From the NCBI GenBank assembly GCA_009691185.1, contig SHVD01000007.1, positions 1-32,978 of the forward strand: a DNA stretch of 32,978 bases. Reading direction: 5' to 3'. Shown here one piece after another: positions 15,636 through 23,979 of this stretch. The DNA is from Candidatus Nanopelagicaceae bacterium. Lineage in GTDB: Bacteria > Actinomycetota > Actinomycetes > Nanopelagicales > Nanopelagicaceae. Every line of letters starts with the position of its first letter. Position 1 is the first letter of the stretch. Both the position numbers and the translations under genes were made by a program. The notes under the pieces were generated by a model, which did no database searches, was not told the DNA's origin, and was given only the letters and a program-made list of their open reading frames with translations.

Positions 15636-17122
15636 AAAGCTTTTGTTGGTTGCCACTTTCCGTAAACTTTGCGTAACTCCCCCACAATCTCACCTACCGT
15701 TGCATAGTTCTTAACCGCTAGCACTGTAGCTTCCATGATGTTCTCACCTGATTTTGCCACCGCTAATAGATTGCTTAAGGCAGCTGCGACAACTTGATTA
15801 TCCCTACTATTACGCACTTGCTTCAAGGAGTTCACCTGATCAGATTCACTTTTAGGATTAATCTCAAATTGCTTAAATGGTGCTGACTCAGACTGAAATA
15901 TGTTTACTCCAACTACTTTTTTTGTACCCGATTCAATAGCATTTGTTAGCACATAGGCATTTTCAGATATTTCATTGACAAAATATCCATTGTTAACACA
16001 CTCCAGTGCGCCCCCTCGTTTTTCAATACTTTCTAATAATTTCCAAATTTCACTCTCTAATGAATCGGTCATGCGCTCCAATTCAAAACTGCCAGCAAGT
16101 GGATCTGTTGAGTCCAATATGCCACTTTCGAAAGCAACTACTTGCTGAGTTCGCAGCGCCAATGTAGCGGCCTCCTCCGTTGGAACTCCTAGTGCTTCAT
16201 CAAAGGCGGAGACATGCATAGTTTGAATTCCACCCAATGCAGCAGCCATCATTTCAATTGATGTTCGAATAACATTATTCATCGATTGTTGCGCTGTTAA
16301 TGATGAGCCAGCAGTAAATGCAAAAATTCTTAATTTTTCAGATGCTGGATCTTTTGTTTGGTATTTTTCCCGCATTAATTTTGCCCAAACTCTTCTTGCT
16401 GCACGAAATTTTGCAATCTCAGGTAGAAAATCAATATTTGATGATAAAAATGTAAAAAGTGTAGGAGCAACTGAATCAACTGAAACCCCGCGCAAGACTG
16501 CCCGATCTAAGTACTCCCGGGCATTAGCAAATGTAAATGCAACCTCCTGGACAGCTGTAGATCCGGCCTCTCGTATGTGATAACCACTCATAGCCAATGG
16601 CACCCATTTTGGAATTTTAGTTGCGATATATTCAATTACATCAACAGATAGTTTCAGCCCAGCCTCAGCTGGAAATATTTGTGTACCACGGGCAACATAC
16701 TCTTTTAATACATCATTTTGAATAAACATTCCAAATTTATTTGGATCAACACCTTGTTTTTCTGCTAAGGCAATAAACATGGCAGCCCAGATATAACCGA
16801 TAGAATTTGCAGTTGTTCGAACTTGGCTGATCTTCTCTAATGGAATTCCATCCATTAATATCTCAATATCTGCTAGCGAATCTATTGCTACTCCAACTCG
16901 ACCCACCTCACCTAAGGCAAGTGGATCATCAGAATCAAGACCTAGTTGAGTTGGTAAGTCCAAGGCCACGCTGAACCCAGTTAGACCCTGATCTAGTAGA
17001 AGTTTAAAACGTGCATTTGTCTCAGTTGGTGTGCCAAATCCACCGTACTGACCCATTGTCCAAACACCTGATGAGCTATTTATGCCTCTCGTGTAAGGAT
17101 ACTCGCCGGGATTTTCTAACAT
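15632..17122 (-). CDS. B12-dependent acyl-CoA mutase large subunit, unusual variant with short N-terminus
   Basis: 496 aa TIM-barrel subunit of the methylmalonyl/isobutyryl-CoA mutase family, without the B12 domain. It begins at MLENPGEYPYTRG, only 3 nt after the ligase stop, so the roughly 50-60 residue leader found in relatives is absent. Compared with Propionibacterium methylmalonyl-CoA mutase, the Tyr89 position is Tyr (WTMGQYGGF) and the Arg207 position is Arg (QNDVLKEYVAR). Isobutyryl-CoA mutase has Phe/Gln there, so this enzyme should bind a carboxylated acyl-CoA. His244 is kept in SGYHIREAG. The loop with Tyr75-Thr77-Arg82 is three residues shorter and rewritten (INSSSGV), and TIRQY has become TMGQY. 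The substrate may therefore be bulkier than methylmalonyl-CoA, for example an aryl-succinyl-CoA. It is last gene of a five-gene leftward unit. Confidence 0.85.
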   Translation of the reverse strand: MLENPGEYPYTRGINSSSGVWTMGQYGGFGTPTETNARFKLLLDQGLTGFSVALDLPTQLGLDSDDPLALGEVGRVGVAIDSLADIEILMDGIPLEKISQVRTTANSIGYIWAAMFIALAEKQGVDPNKFGMFIQNDVLKEYVARGTQIFPAEAGLKLSVDVIEYIATKIPKWVPLAMSGYHIREAGSTAVQEVAFTFANAREYLDRAVLRGVSVDSVAPTLFTFLSSNIDFLPEIAKFRAARRVWAKLMREKYQTKDPASEKLRIFAFTAGSSLTAQQSMNNVIRTSIEMMAAALGGIQTMHVSAFDEALGVPTEEAATLALRTQQVVAFESGILDSTDPLAGSFELERMTDSLESEIWKLLESIEKRGGALECVNNGYFVNEISENAYVLTNAIESGTKKVVGVNIFQSESAPFKQFEINPKSESDQVNSLKQVRNSRDNQVVAAALSNLLAVAKSGENIMEATVLAVKNYATVGEIVGELRKVYGKWQPTKAF

Positions 17123-17125
17123 TAT

Positions 17126-18685
17126 TTATTTTCCTTCAGCTTCAAGTTGCTGCTTCAGTAATTTCTTTGAGATCTTACCAGTTGAATTCAATGGAAACTC
17201 AGTGACAATTCGTAAATCTTTTGGCTTCTTATATGAGGCCATTTTTAACTTACAATGTTCTAAAATCTTACTTTTAATTTCATCCTGAGTAATCAGCGCA
17301 TTAGGATCAATTGTCACCATGGCAGTTACTCGCTGACCCCACTCAACATCATTGATGCCCATAACAGCAACCTCTCGTACCTCAGGTATTTCAGCAATCA
17401 CATCCTCGATCTCACGCGGATATATGTTGTAACCACCACTAATAATCATCTCGCCTTTGCGATCTACTAAGTAAAGTCGATTATCCCCATCAAATCGGCC
17501 AAGATCACCTGTGTGCAACCATCCATCTCTAACGGCTTTAGTGACAGTTGCATCTTGTCCAGCAGCTCCGTAATACCCATGCATAACATGATCACCGCGA
17601 GTTATCACTTCACCAATTTCACCCACGGGTACCTCATGACCTTTCCCATCCACAATTAATACTTCAACACCCACACATGCATGACCAGCACTTGTTAACA
17701 CCTCTGGGTTTTTAAATAAACCTAATTCATGGTCGGCCTCATTTAAGACCGTGACAGGTGGAATCGCCTCCACTAGACCGTAGTACTGCACCATATTTTT
17801 ACTGACCCGCTCGTAACATTGTTTTATCTGCTCCGGTGGCATTGGCGCACCTGCGTAGCCAAGTAGTTTTAAATTTGATAATTTTTCAGTTGTTATCCCA
17901 TCTACGGTTAGTAATCGAGCCACCATCGTTGGAACTAAGGCGGTTGCATTTCCACCTCTATTTTGGATCACATCAATTAACTCCTCAGGATCATACTTTT
18001 CCAAAATTATCTGTTTGCCGCCATAGGCAAAGTAAGGCAGGACAAACAAACCACTTGTGTGTGTAATAGGACCGGCGTGAATCCAACAATCACTTTCATT
18101 TGGTATACGCCTTAAAATATCTGAAATTATGTTACTCATACTTGCAGTTCTATTTCGATGAGTTCTAATTGCCCCTTTTGGATTACCTGTTGTGCCAGAG
18201 CTGTAATTTAATGAAACGAGTGCATCAGGCGAGATCGCTGAAGAAAAAGGATTTGACTCTTGCTTGGCTAAGAAGGCCTCATAAGGCAAAGTTTTTTCAT
18301 GATCACCATGAATAAGAATCACATGCTCTACAAGACCTCTAACCGGTGCAGAGGCATCCCAGAATTTAGCATCGACAATAAGCGCCTTCGCCTGGCAATC
18401 ATTTGCAATACGCACCCAATCATTAGGGTGTAGGCGATAATTAAGTGCAACCCGACATAAACCAGCTGTGCTGATACCCAAATCAGTTTCAATGTAGCTA
18501 CTTTGGTTGTACTGAAGATCTAAAACTCGATCACCTAAATTTAATCCCAAAGATTTTAAGCCTCTGGCAAGCTGAAAGATTCTTGAACCAATTTGTCCAT
18601 AAGTCATTGAGCCTTCTGAACTTTCTACCGCTACTTGGTTGCCATATTTTTTCATAGATCTTGAGACAAGTGTTCCTACATCCAT
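17126..18685 (-). CDS. AMP-forming acyl-CoA ligase (FadD-like), substrate unknown
   Basis: 519 aa ANL enzyme. P-loop YSSGTTGNPKGAIRTHRN (about residues 168-185), acyl-pocket segment GPITHTSGLFVLPYFAYGG, A5 motif MVQYYGLVEAIPP (the usual Y-G-x-x-E reads YGLVE), A7 WLHTGDLGRFD, A8 DRKGEMIISGGYNIYPREIE and the catalytic Lys in LNSTGKISKK are in order. The start ATG shares one base with the ADP-forming synthetase stop (TGATG), and the mutase begins 3 nt after it ends. Position between the synthetase and the mutase suggests that it makes the CoA thioester used by the mutase, perhaps indoleacetate or an aryl-succinate. That is inference; a medium-chain acid is the default. Confidence 0.75.
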   Translation of the reverse strand: MDVGTLVSRSMKKYGNQVAVESSEGSMTYGQIGSRIFQLARGLKSLGLNLGDRVLDLQYNQSSYIETDLGISTAGLCRVALNYRLHPNDWVRIANDCQAKALIVDAKFWDASAPVRGLVEHVILIHGDHEKTLPYEAFLAKQESNPFSSAISPDALVSLNYSSGTTGNPKGAIRTHRNRTASMSNIISDILRRIPNESDCWIHAGPITHTSGLFVLPYFAYGGKQIILEKYDPEELIDVIQNRGGNATALVPTMVARLLTVDGITTEKLSNLKLLGYAGAPMPPEQIKQCYERVSKNMVQYYGLVEAIPPVTVLNEADHELGLFKNPEVLTSAGHACVGVEVLIVDGKGHEVPVGEIGEVITRGDHVMHGYYGAAGQDATVTKAVRDGWLHTGDLGRFDGDNRLYLVDRKGEMIISGGYNIYPREIEDVIAEIPEVREVAVMGINDVEWGQRVTAMVTIDPNALITQDEIKSKILEHCKLKMASYKKPKDLRIVTEFPLNSTGKISKKLLKQQLEAEGK

Positions 18686-20766
18686 CAGGAGTTGCCTCGA
18701 TTCGAAGTTATCTGTGTCGATGAGTATGCGGCATCAAGGAGCCAAACACCATCTGGTAGAACGGTCACTGGATTTAAATCTAACTCGCTACCTTCTGGCC
18801 AATCTTTTACCGCATCAGTGATTCTTAACACTGTTTGAACAAATGCTGCCCGATCTGCTGCTTTAAAACCTCGGACACCAGCAAGCAAATGAGCCAACCT
18901 AGTCTCATCGATCATTTGATTTACAATCTTTGCATCGACGGGCAAAATGCGCAATGAAACATCGGAAATGATCTCAGTTAACAGACCACCGATACCAAGG
19001 GTCAAAACTTTTCCCAGCGAACTTGAGGTAATACCTACTAATGCCTCAACTCCTTTGGGTATAAAAGTTTCAACTAAAACCTTATTGCCTGATTTATTAT
19101 TTGGATCAAGGTGTGAAAGTCGCTCAAAGGTTTCTACAGCATTTATATTAGTAATATCTAATGCGACTGCGCCAGACTCACTTTTGTGTAGGAGGCCTGG
19201 AATTATTGATTTCATAACTGCTCTACCACCAACTTTAGCAATTGCCGCTAACACATCTGATTTATCTGTGACGACTACTGATTGGGGAACTGCGATACCG
19301 ACGCAGGCAAATGCAGCCTTTAATTGATCCTCGGTGACATCTGCAGCCGGTGTTGCCAACGGTTTACACAATGAAGTTCGATTCACGCGCTGAGTTGGAA
19401 TTGAAACCTTATGTAGAACGCCAAGCGCTCGAACTGCTCGTTCTGGAGTAGGAAAAATTGGCAGATTTGCTGTTTTAAACAGCTGATCAGCTTGTGGTGC
19501 TAGTGATTTTGACCCAGTCCGAGCAACAACTATTGGAATTTGGCGAATATCTCGACTGCCCCTCAACGCATCTGCAATTGCCTCAACATCTTTACCAACT
19601 AGCACACAAAAAGTTGCAATAATTGCATCAACATTTGGATCCTGAGTTAATACTTCAACACATCGCTTGAATAAATCTGGTGATGACATTACAGCTGCCG
19701 TAACATCAACTGGATTTGAAGTATTTCCATAACTAGGAACAATTTGATTTAATTCACTAATAGTTTTTTTTGAAAATTTTGCTAACGTTAATCCATGAAT
19801 TTCTAATGCATCAGTGCCAAGAATTCCACTCCCACCTGATGTCGTAAGAATTGCAACCCTTGATCCAGGCATAGATATTTTGGCAGAGAAGATGCTGCCA
19901 GCATCTAAAAGATGCTCTACATCATCCACGCGCACCGCACCTGCTGCAACTATTGCAGCATCAATAACTCGGTCCTCTGTGGCGAGTGCACCAGTATGTG
20001 AGGCTGCAGCTTGCGCACCAGCTGCTGATCTACCACTTTTTAAGATTGCAGTTGGTTTAGTCGCACAAACTTTCTGCAACAGAGTGAAATCTGAGAATGA
20101 TTCTATGTAAATAAGAATTCCATCCACATTTTTATCATCTGCCAAAGTTCTGGCAACTTCAAGGGCGGTTACATCTGCTTCATTGCCAGTTGTTACTACA
20201 TAGCCAATTGGAATATCTCGATCATTTGCCAATGAAAATATGCCATATCCCAGCGCGCCAGATTGACTGATCAAGGCAATATTGCCAACCGCTAATAAGG
20301 TATCAGCTCCAGAAAAGACTGGTGAAAATGTTGCTGCCAGTTTTGATACACCTGCTGCAGAGCCGATGCAATTAGGCCCAACAATTCTCAACCCAGATTT
20401 TTTAGAAATTTGAATCAACTTGTCCTGTGCCGCAGCGCCAACCTCACCTGCCTCAGCAAAACCTGAGGACATTACAACTGCCACTGCCACCTTAGAATCT
20501 GCACAGTCTTGTACGGCCTGGCTAACTAAATCAAATGGCACCATGATCAGTGCAAGATCAATCTCTTTACCAACATCTTTAATATTTTTATAGGTTTTAA
20601 AGCCTAAGATATTTTCACCTTTTGGATTAATTGGGTAGACCTCACCTACGTAGCCATACTTTTGAATATATTCCAACGGAAGTCGCCCGATGGCACCGAC
20701 TCTCTCAGTTGCCCCAATTACAGCGACAGATTTAGCCGACCAAAGAGCAGCGATTTGATCGCTCAA
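18685..20766 (-). CDS. ADP-forming acyl-CoA synthetase (fused alpha-beta, acetyl-CoA synthetase-ADP family)
   Basis: 693 aa. The N-terminal CoA-binding domain starts SVAVIGATERVGAIGR and is followed by SSGFAEAG, IVGPNCIG and a ligase domain with ISQSGALG. The phosphorylated His is in AASHTGALA (about residue 260), and a C-terminal ATP-grasp domain contains GGRAVMKSIIPGLLHKSE (about 520-540). These enzymes run acyl-CoA + ADP + Pi <-> acid + CoA + ATP. In archaea they pair with 2-oxoacid:ferredoxin oxidoreductases such as IorAB to harvest ATP from aryl-acetyl-CoA. The same pairing within this locus suggests indoleacetyl-CoA or another aryl-acyl-CoA as partner. It overlaps ridA by 4 nt and the FadD-like gene by 1 base. 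Confidence 0.85.
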   Translation of the reverse strand: MSDQIAALWSAKSVAVIGATERVGAIGRLPLEYIQKYGYVGEVYPINPKGENILGFKTYKNIKDVGKEIDLALIMVPFDLVSQAVQDCADSKVAVAVVMSSGFAEAGEVGAAAQDKLIQISKKSGLRIVGPNCIGSAAGVSKLAATFSPVFSGADTLLAVGNIALISQSGALGYGIFSLANDRDIPIGYVVTTGNEADVTALEVARTLADDKNVDGILIYIESFSDFTLLQKVCATKPTAILKSGRSAAGAQAAASHTGALATEDRVIDAAIVAAGAVRVDDVEHLLDAGSIFSAKISMPGSRVAILTTSGGSGILGTDALEIHGLTLAKFSKKTISELNQIVPSYGNTSNPVDVTAAVMSSPDLFKRCVEVLTQDPNVDAIIATFCVLVGKDVEAIADALRGSRDIRQIPIVVARTGSKSLAPQADQLFKTANLPIFPTPERAVRALGVLHKVSIPTQRVNRTSLCKPLATPAADVTEDQLKAAFACVGIAVPQSVVVTDKSDVLAAIAKVGGRAVMKSIIPGLLHKSESGAVALDITNINAVETFERLSHLDPNNKSGNKVLVETFIPKGVEALVGITSSSLGKVLTLGIGGLLTEIISDVSLRILPVDAKIVNQMIDETRLAHLLAGVRGFKAADRAAFVQTVLRITDAVKDWPEGSELDLNPVTVLPDGVWLLDAAYSSTQITSNRGNS

Positions 20767-21158
20767 ATAACTGCCACCCCTTCTATTTCAAGGAGTGCTT
20801 GTGTGTCCCAGAGCTTGGTTACTCCCACCAAAGTCATTGCAGGATAATTTTTACCAATTAATGCTTGCCAAATTTTTCCAATTTCCTTTGAATTAGCCCG
20901 ATAATCAACTGGGTCGACTGAATAAATATTAAGCTTTACCAAATTCTCTGGCGTCCCACCAGCCTCTCTCAGTGCTGTAAGTAAATTGGTTAAAACCCGC
21001 TCAAATTGTTCAACAATTGTGACTCCTTCAATGACACCATTTTTATTTAAAGCGGTCTGCCCTGATAGGTAGATGAGTTTGCCACCATCAATAACCATGG
21101 CATGGGAGAAGCCAACTGGTTTTGCAAGTCCTTCAGGATTTATTTTTTTAATACTCAC
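20763..21158 (-). CDS. RidA/YjgF family protein lacking the substrate-carboxylate Arg
   Basis: 131 aa, full length for the trimeric Rid fold, with LIYLSGQTALN and a C-terminal LLEIEGVAVI strand keeping the usual Glu. RidA deaminates enamines and imines. In canonical RidA an Arg in 'PARS.V.V' (Arg105 in E. coli) clamps the carboxylate of the amino-acid-derived imine; here that site reads YPAMTLVGV, with Met. A substrate without a free carboxylate, such as a CoA-thioester enamine, would fit. The known anthranilate cluster of Azoarcus evansii also encodes a protein then labelled translation inhibitor, the old name of this family. Here it would hydrolyse the 2-amino group of the ACMR product. It sits 1 nt after an SDR and overlaps the synthetase. 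Confidence 0.82.
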   Translation of the reverse strand: MSIKKINPEGLAKPVGFSHAMVIDGGKLIYLSGQTALNKNGVIEGVTIVEQFERVLTNLLTALREAGGTPENLVKLNIYSVDPVDYRANSKEIGKIWQALIGKNYPAMTLVGVTKLWDTQALLEIEGVAVI

Positions 21159-21159
21159 T

Positions 21160-21909
21160 TCAATCTCCTTTTACGATTTGAGCCAAGCCATTTTTTTCTG
21201 GCTGGTCGATAAATGAAATAGCCACCTGAGCTACCTCTTGTGGAGTTAATAGTCTGCCGCCAGGAAGTTTTGCCAAGAGCAGGCTCTTTACCTCATCAAA
21301 ATCCTTACCAGTCCTAGATGCGGCTGCTTGCAAGGAACGCTGCGTCATTGGAGTATCAACATAACTTGGACAAACTGCGTTAACTGTGATTCCATACTTT
21401 TCCAATTCTGCCGCAGCGGATCTGACTAAGCCAATTACACCATGCTTTGCCGCAGTGTATGCGCACACATTTGGCTCTCCCTCTAGTCCTGCTGTACTCG
21501 CAATTACAATGATTCTGCCAAACTTGGCGGCCTTCATTAGCGGAACTGTCGCTCTGATGTATTGAAATGGCGCAGTTAAATTCAAAGCAATTGAGTTTTC
21601 CCAAATCTCATTTGTAGTCTTCTCAATAGGAGCTGCAGCCCCATCACCAGCATTTATAATTAAGACATCAAGTCCACCCCAGTTGGCATTAATTTCTTTG
21701 ATAGTTGATTCGCCGCTGTCTGGATCCGTGGAATCAGCAACAATTGTCAGAGTTTTATTTGAGCGCCCGGCCACAACAGCTTTTAAATCTATTAAATTTC
21801 TGGCTGTAATCGCGACGCTATGGCCTGCATCTAAAAGCTGGATTGCAATCTCGCGTCCAATACCTCGACTGGCGCCGGTAATGAGAATTCTGAGCGGCGA
21901 AGTTCTCAT
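21160..21909 (-). CDS. SDR, 3-hydroxyacyl-CoA/ketoreductase-like
   Basis: 249 aa from ATG 21909, chosen because CGGAGAA lies just upstream; a longer in-frame start at 21936 lacks this. Motifs: ILITGASRGIGREIA at the N-terminus, INAGDGA, catalytic Ser in VIASTAGLEG and YTAAKHG for Tyr/Lys, then VNAVCPSYVDTPMT. The last is the form seen in 3-hydroxybutyrate and 3-hydroxyacyl-CoA dehydrogenases (HSD10/BDH-like). As first gene of the leftward unit SDR-ridA-synthetase-ligase-mutase, it is a candidate for reducing the 5-oxo group of the dearomatised ring, or for oxidising a 3-hydroxyacyl-CoA later on. It is divergent from the thiolase with a 75-nt gap. Confidence 0.8.
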   Translation of the reverse strand: MRTSPLRILITGASRGIGREIAIQLLDAGHSVAITARNLIDLKAVVAGRSNKTLTIVADSTDPDSGESTIKEINANWGGLDVLIINAGDGAAAPIEKTTNEIWENSIALNLTAPFQYIRATVPLMKAAKFGRIIVIASTAGLEGEPNVCAYTAAKHGVIGLVRSAAAELEKYGITVNAVCPSYVDTPMTQRSLQAAASRTGKDFDEVKSLLLAKLPGGRLLTPQEVAQVAISFIDQPEKNGLAQIVKGD

Positions 21910-21984
21910 AAATTCTCCGTTCAAATAATAAATCAATACTCAAATAGGTGAATAAAAATCTCTTAGTAAGCAATAATACGACAT

Positions 21985-23166
21985 ATGAACCAGCGGGAGG
22001 TAATTATCGCAGAAGCGGTTCGTACTCCTTTTGGTCGCTACTTTGGTGGCCTTTCAAAGGTTAGGCCTGATGATCTTCTTGGATTCACCCTTTCGGCGCT
22101 GGCAAAAAAAATTCCTCAATTTAATTTAAATCAATTAGATGATGTTGTCATTGGTGACTCAAATGGAGCCGGTGAAGATAATAGAAATGTTGCAAGGATG
22201 GGATTACTGCTTGCCCAATTTCCACCAACAATTCCAGGTGTAACTGTTAATCGATTATGCGGTTCTGGCGCAGAGGCGGTAATTCAGGCATCACGTGCCA
22301 TTAGAAGTGGGGATAGCGATTTTGTAATAGCCGGAGGAGTTGAATCGATGAGTCGTGCGCCATGGATTGTTGAGCGGCAAAGTAAAGAGCTGCCGACTGA
22401 TCCCACTTTTCACCAGTCAACTGTTGGATGGCGGTTAACCAATCCTTTATTTCCAACTCAATGGACTCAAAGTTTGGGACGTTGTGCTGAAAATGTTGCT
22501 GAACGATTTAATATCTCAAGGCAGGCTCAAGATGAGTGGGCCCTGCGATCTCACCAATTAGCCAGTGTTGCATGGTCAAAAGGTTTTCATACTGGTTTTG
22601 CTACTGAGTTTAATCAGATCCAAATTGATGAATCAATCAGGGTGGCAAGTTCTATCCAAAAACTTGCTGAACTCCCCTCAGCTTTTTCTGACAATGGTGC
22701 TGGGACTGCAGGAAACTCATCTCCAATAAATGATGGAAGTGTAGCAATGTTAATTACGGATCGTCTTGGCTTAGAAAAACTAGAGATCACTGGAATTGGT
22801 CGAATAATTGGTTCACAGGTAGTCGCAACAAACCCAGATGAGTTTACGCTTGCACCGATTTTTGCAATTCATAAGGCACTAGCTAAAACTGGCAAAAAAA
22901 TTGCAGAGATTAAAGTTTGGGAAATTAATGAGGCATTTGCCTCGATGGTTTTGTCAGTTCTTCACGAGATACCAGAGATAGATGTGAATCGAGTAAACAT
23001 TAATGGTGGAGCAATCGCAATGGGTCATCCCATTGGCGCCTCTGCCGCCCGAGTTATTGTTGATTGTGCCCGAGAACTTAAGCGTCAAGGCGGAGGTATT
23101 GGAGTTGCAGCTGCCTGTATTGGTGTAGGTCTTGGTGTTGCCATCATAATCGAGGTTAAAGAGTAA
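21985..23166 (+). CDS. Acetyl-CoA acyltransferase (beta-ketothiolase)
   Basis: 393 aa, typical thiolase length. The acyl-accepting Cys is in NRLCGSGAEAV (about residue 90), GGVESMSRAPW follows, the His is in NGGAIAMGHPIGASAA (about 345-350) and the second Cys in AACIGVGLGVA near the end. The family cleaves 3-oxoacyl-CoA with CoA, releasing acetyl-CoA or succinyl-CoA. It runs toward a BadI/MenB-like hydrolase 9 nt downstream, a rightward pair divergent from the ridA unit. In this locus it could cleave a 3-oxo product of the opened ring. It could also cleave 2-aminobenzoylacetyl-CoA directly to anthraniloyl-CoA and acetyl-CoA (inference). Confidence 0.88.
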   Translation: MNQREVIIAEAVRTPFGRYFGGLSKVRPDDLLGFTLSALAKKIPQFNLNQLDDVVIGDSNGAGEDNRNVARMGLLLAQFPPTIPGVTVNRLCGSGAEAVIQASRAIRSGDSDFVIAGGVESMSRAPWIVERQSKELPTDPTFHQSTVGWRLTNPLFPTQWTQSLGRCAENVAERFNISRQAQDEWALRSHQLASVAWSKGFHTGFATEFNQIQIDESIRVASSIQKLAELPSAFSDNGAGTAGNSSPINDGSVAMLITDRLGLEKLEITGIGRIIGSQVVATNPDEFTLAPIFAIHKALAKTGKKIAEIKVWEINEAFASMVLSVLHEIPEIDVNRVNINGGAIAMGHPIGASAARVIVDCARELKRQGGGIGVAAACIGVGLGVAIIIEVKE

Positions 23167-23175
23167 ACTAATCTG

Positions 23176-23979
23176 ATGATAGAAATCAAAGATTTTACTG
23201 ACATCAAACACGACATTGATGCAGGTGTAGCGATAATTACAATCAATCGACCAGATAGATACAACGCGCTTCGAGGTCGAACAGTTGATGAGCTTTTATC
23301 CGCTTTTAAATTTGCTTGGGTGAATAAACAAATTGGTGCCTTGATTTTAACTGGTACTGGAGAAAAAGCCTTTTGTACCGGAGGAGATCAAAAAGAGCGT
23401 GCTCTTACGGGTAATTATGGTGAGAATGAGACAGGAATGTTTGAAATTGAGGCACTACACAAAGTAATTCGAGCAATTCCAAAACCAGTTATTGCGGCGG
23501 TGAACGGCTTTGCGATTGGCGGTGGCCATGTATTACATGTGCTTTGTGATCTTTCAATCGCATCTAGCACTGCAAAGTTTGGTCAAGTTGGCCCAAGAGT
23601 TGGATCATTTGATGCTGGCTTTGGCACTGCTTATCTGGCCCGAGTTGTTGGTGAAAAACGAGCTCGAGAGATTTGGTTTTTATGTGAACAATACGATGCT
23701 CAAACTGCAGAGCGTTGGGGTTTAGTAAACAAAGTTGTTGAACCAAAGGATCTACTTCCTGCAGCTATGGAGTGGGCAAAAAAAGTTGTCGCACTATCAC
23801 CAACTGCCATTAAGACTCTTAAGCACTCATTCAACGCGGATACTGATCACATTGTGGGAATTCAATCCTTGGCATTTGATGTATTAGATCTTTATACAAA
23901 AACTGGTGAGGCGCAAGAAGGTGGTGCTGCTTTTAATGAGAAGCGAGCACCAGATTATTCAAAGTTTCAAGATAGTTAG
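23176..23979 (+). CDS. Crotonase-fold ring hydrolase, BadI (2-ketocyclohexanecarboxyl-CoA hydrolase)/MenB type
   Basis: 267 aa crotonase. Instead of ordinary enoyl-CoA hydratase features it shows AFCTGGDQ (about residues 69-76), FAIGGGHVLHVLCDL, GQVGPRVGSFDAGFGTAYLAR (given in part: VGSFDAGFG) and REIWFLCEQYDAQTAERWGL, plus a C-terminal NADTDHIVGI and KRAPDYSKF. This pattern is shared by BadI, which opens 2-oxocyclohexane-1-carboxyl-CoA hydrolytically, and by naphthoate synthase MenB. The short central loop and the 'SFN.DT.H..GI' tail favour BadI. No other menaquinone gene is nearby, while deaminated ACMR product would be exactly a 2-oxocyclohexanecarboxyl-CoA. So ring opening to an oxo- or hydroxypimelyl-CoA is the likely job. 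It shares stop-codon bases with the convergent dioxygenase gene. Confidence 0.72.
   Translation: MIEIKDFTDIKHDIDAGVAIITINRPDRYNALRGRTVDELLSAFKFAWVNKQIGALILTGTGEKAFCTGGDQKERALTGNYGENETGMFEIEALHKVIRAIPKPVIAAVNGFAIGGGHVLHVLCDLSIASSTAKFGQVGPRVGSFDAGFGTAYLARVVGEKRAREIWFLCEQYDAQTAERWGLVNKVVEPKDLLPAAMEWAKKVVALSPTAIKTLKHSFNADTDHIVGIQSLAFDVLDLYTKTGEAQEGGAAFNEKRAPDYSKFQDS

Noticed and set aside
15632-17122. Calling the mutase a plain methylmalonyl-CoA mutase
   Set aside because: Carboxylate-binding positions agree, but the absent leader, rewritten substrate loop and aromatic-gene context make the specific name unsafe.
17126-18685. Treating this ligase as a second anthranilate-CoA ligase
   Set aside because: Its pocket segment (GPITHTSGLFVLPYF) lacks the MHFHRD and FTFGLGG features seen in the 14043 ligase, so it probably takes another acid.
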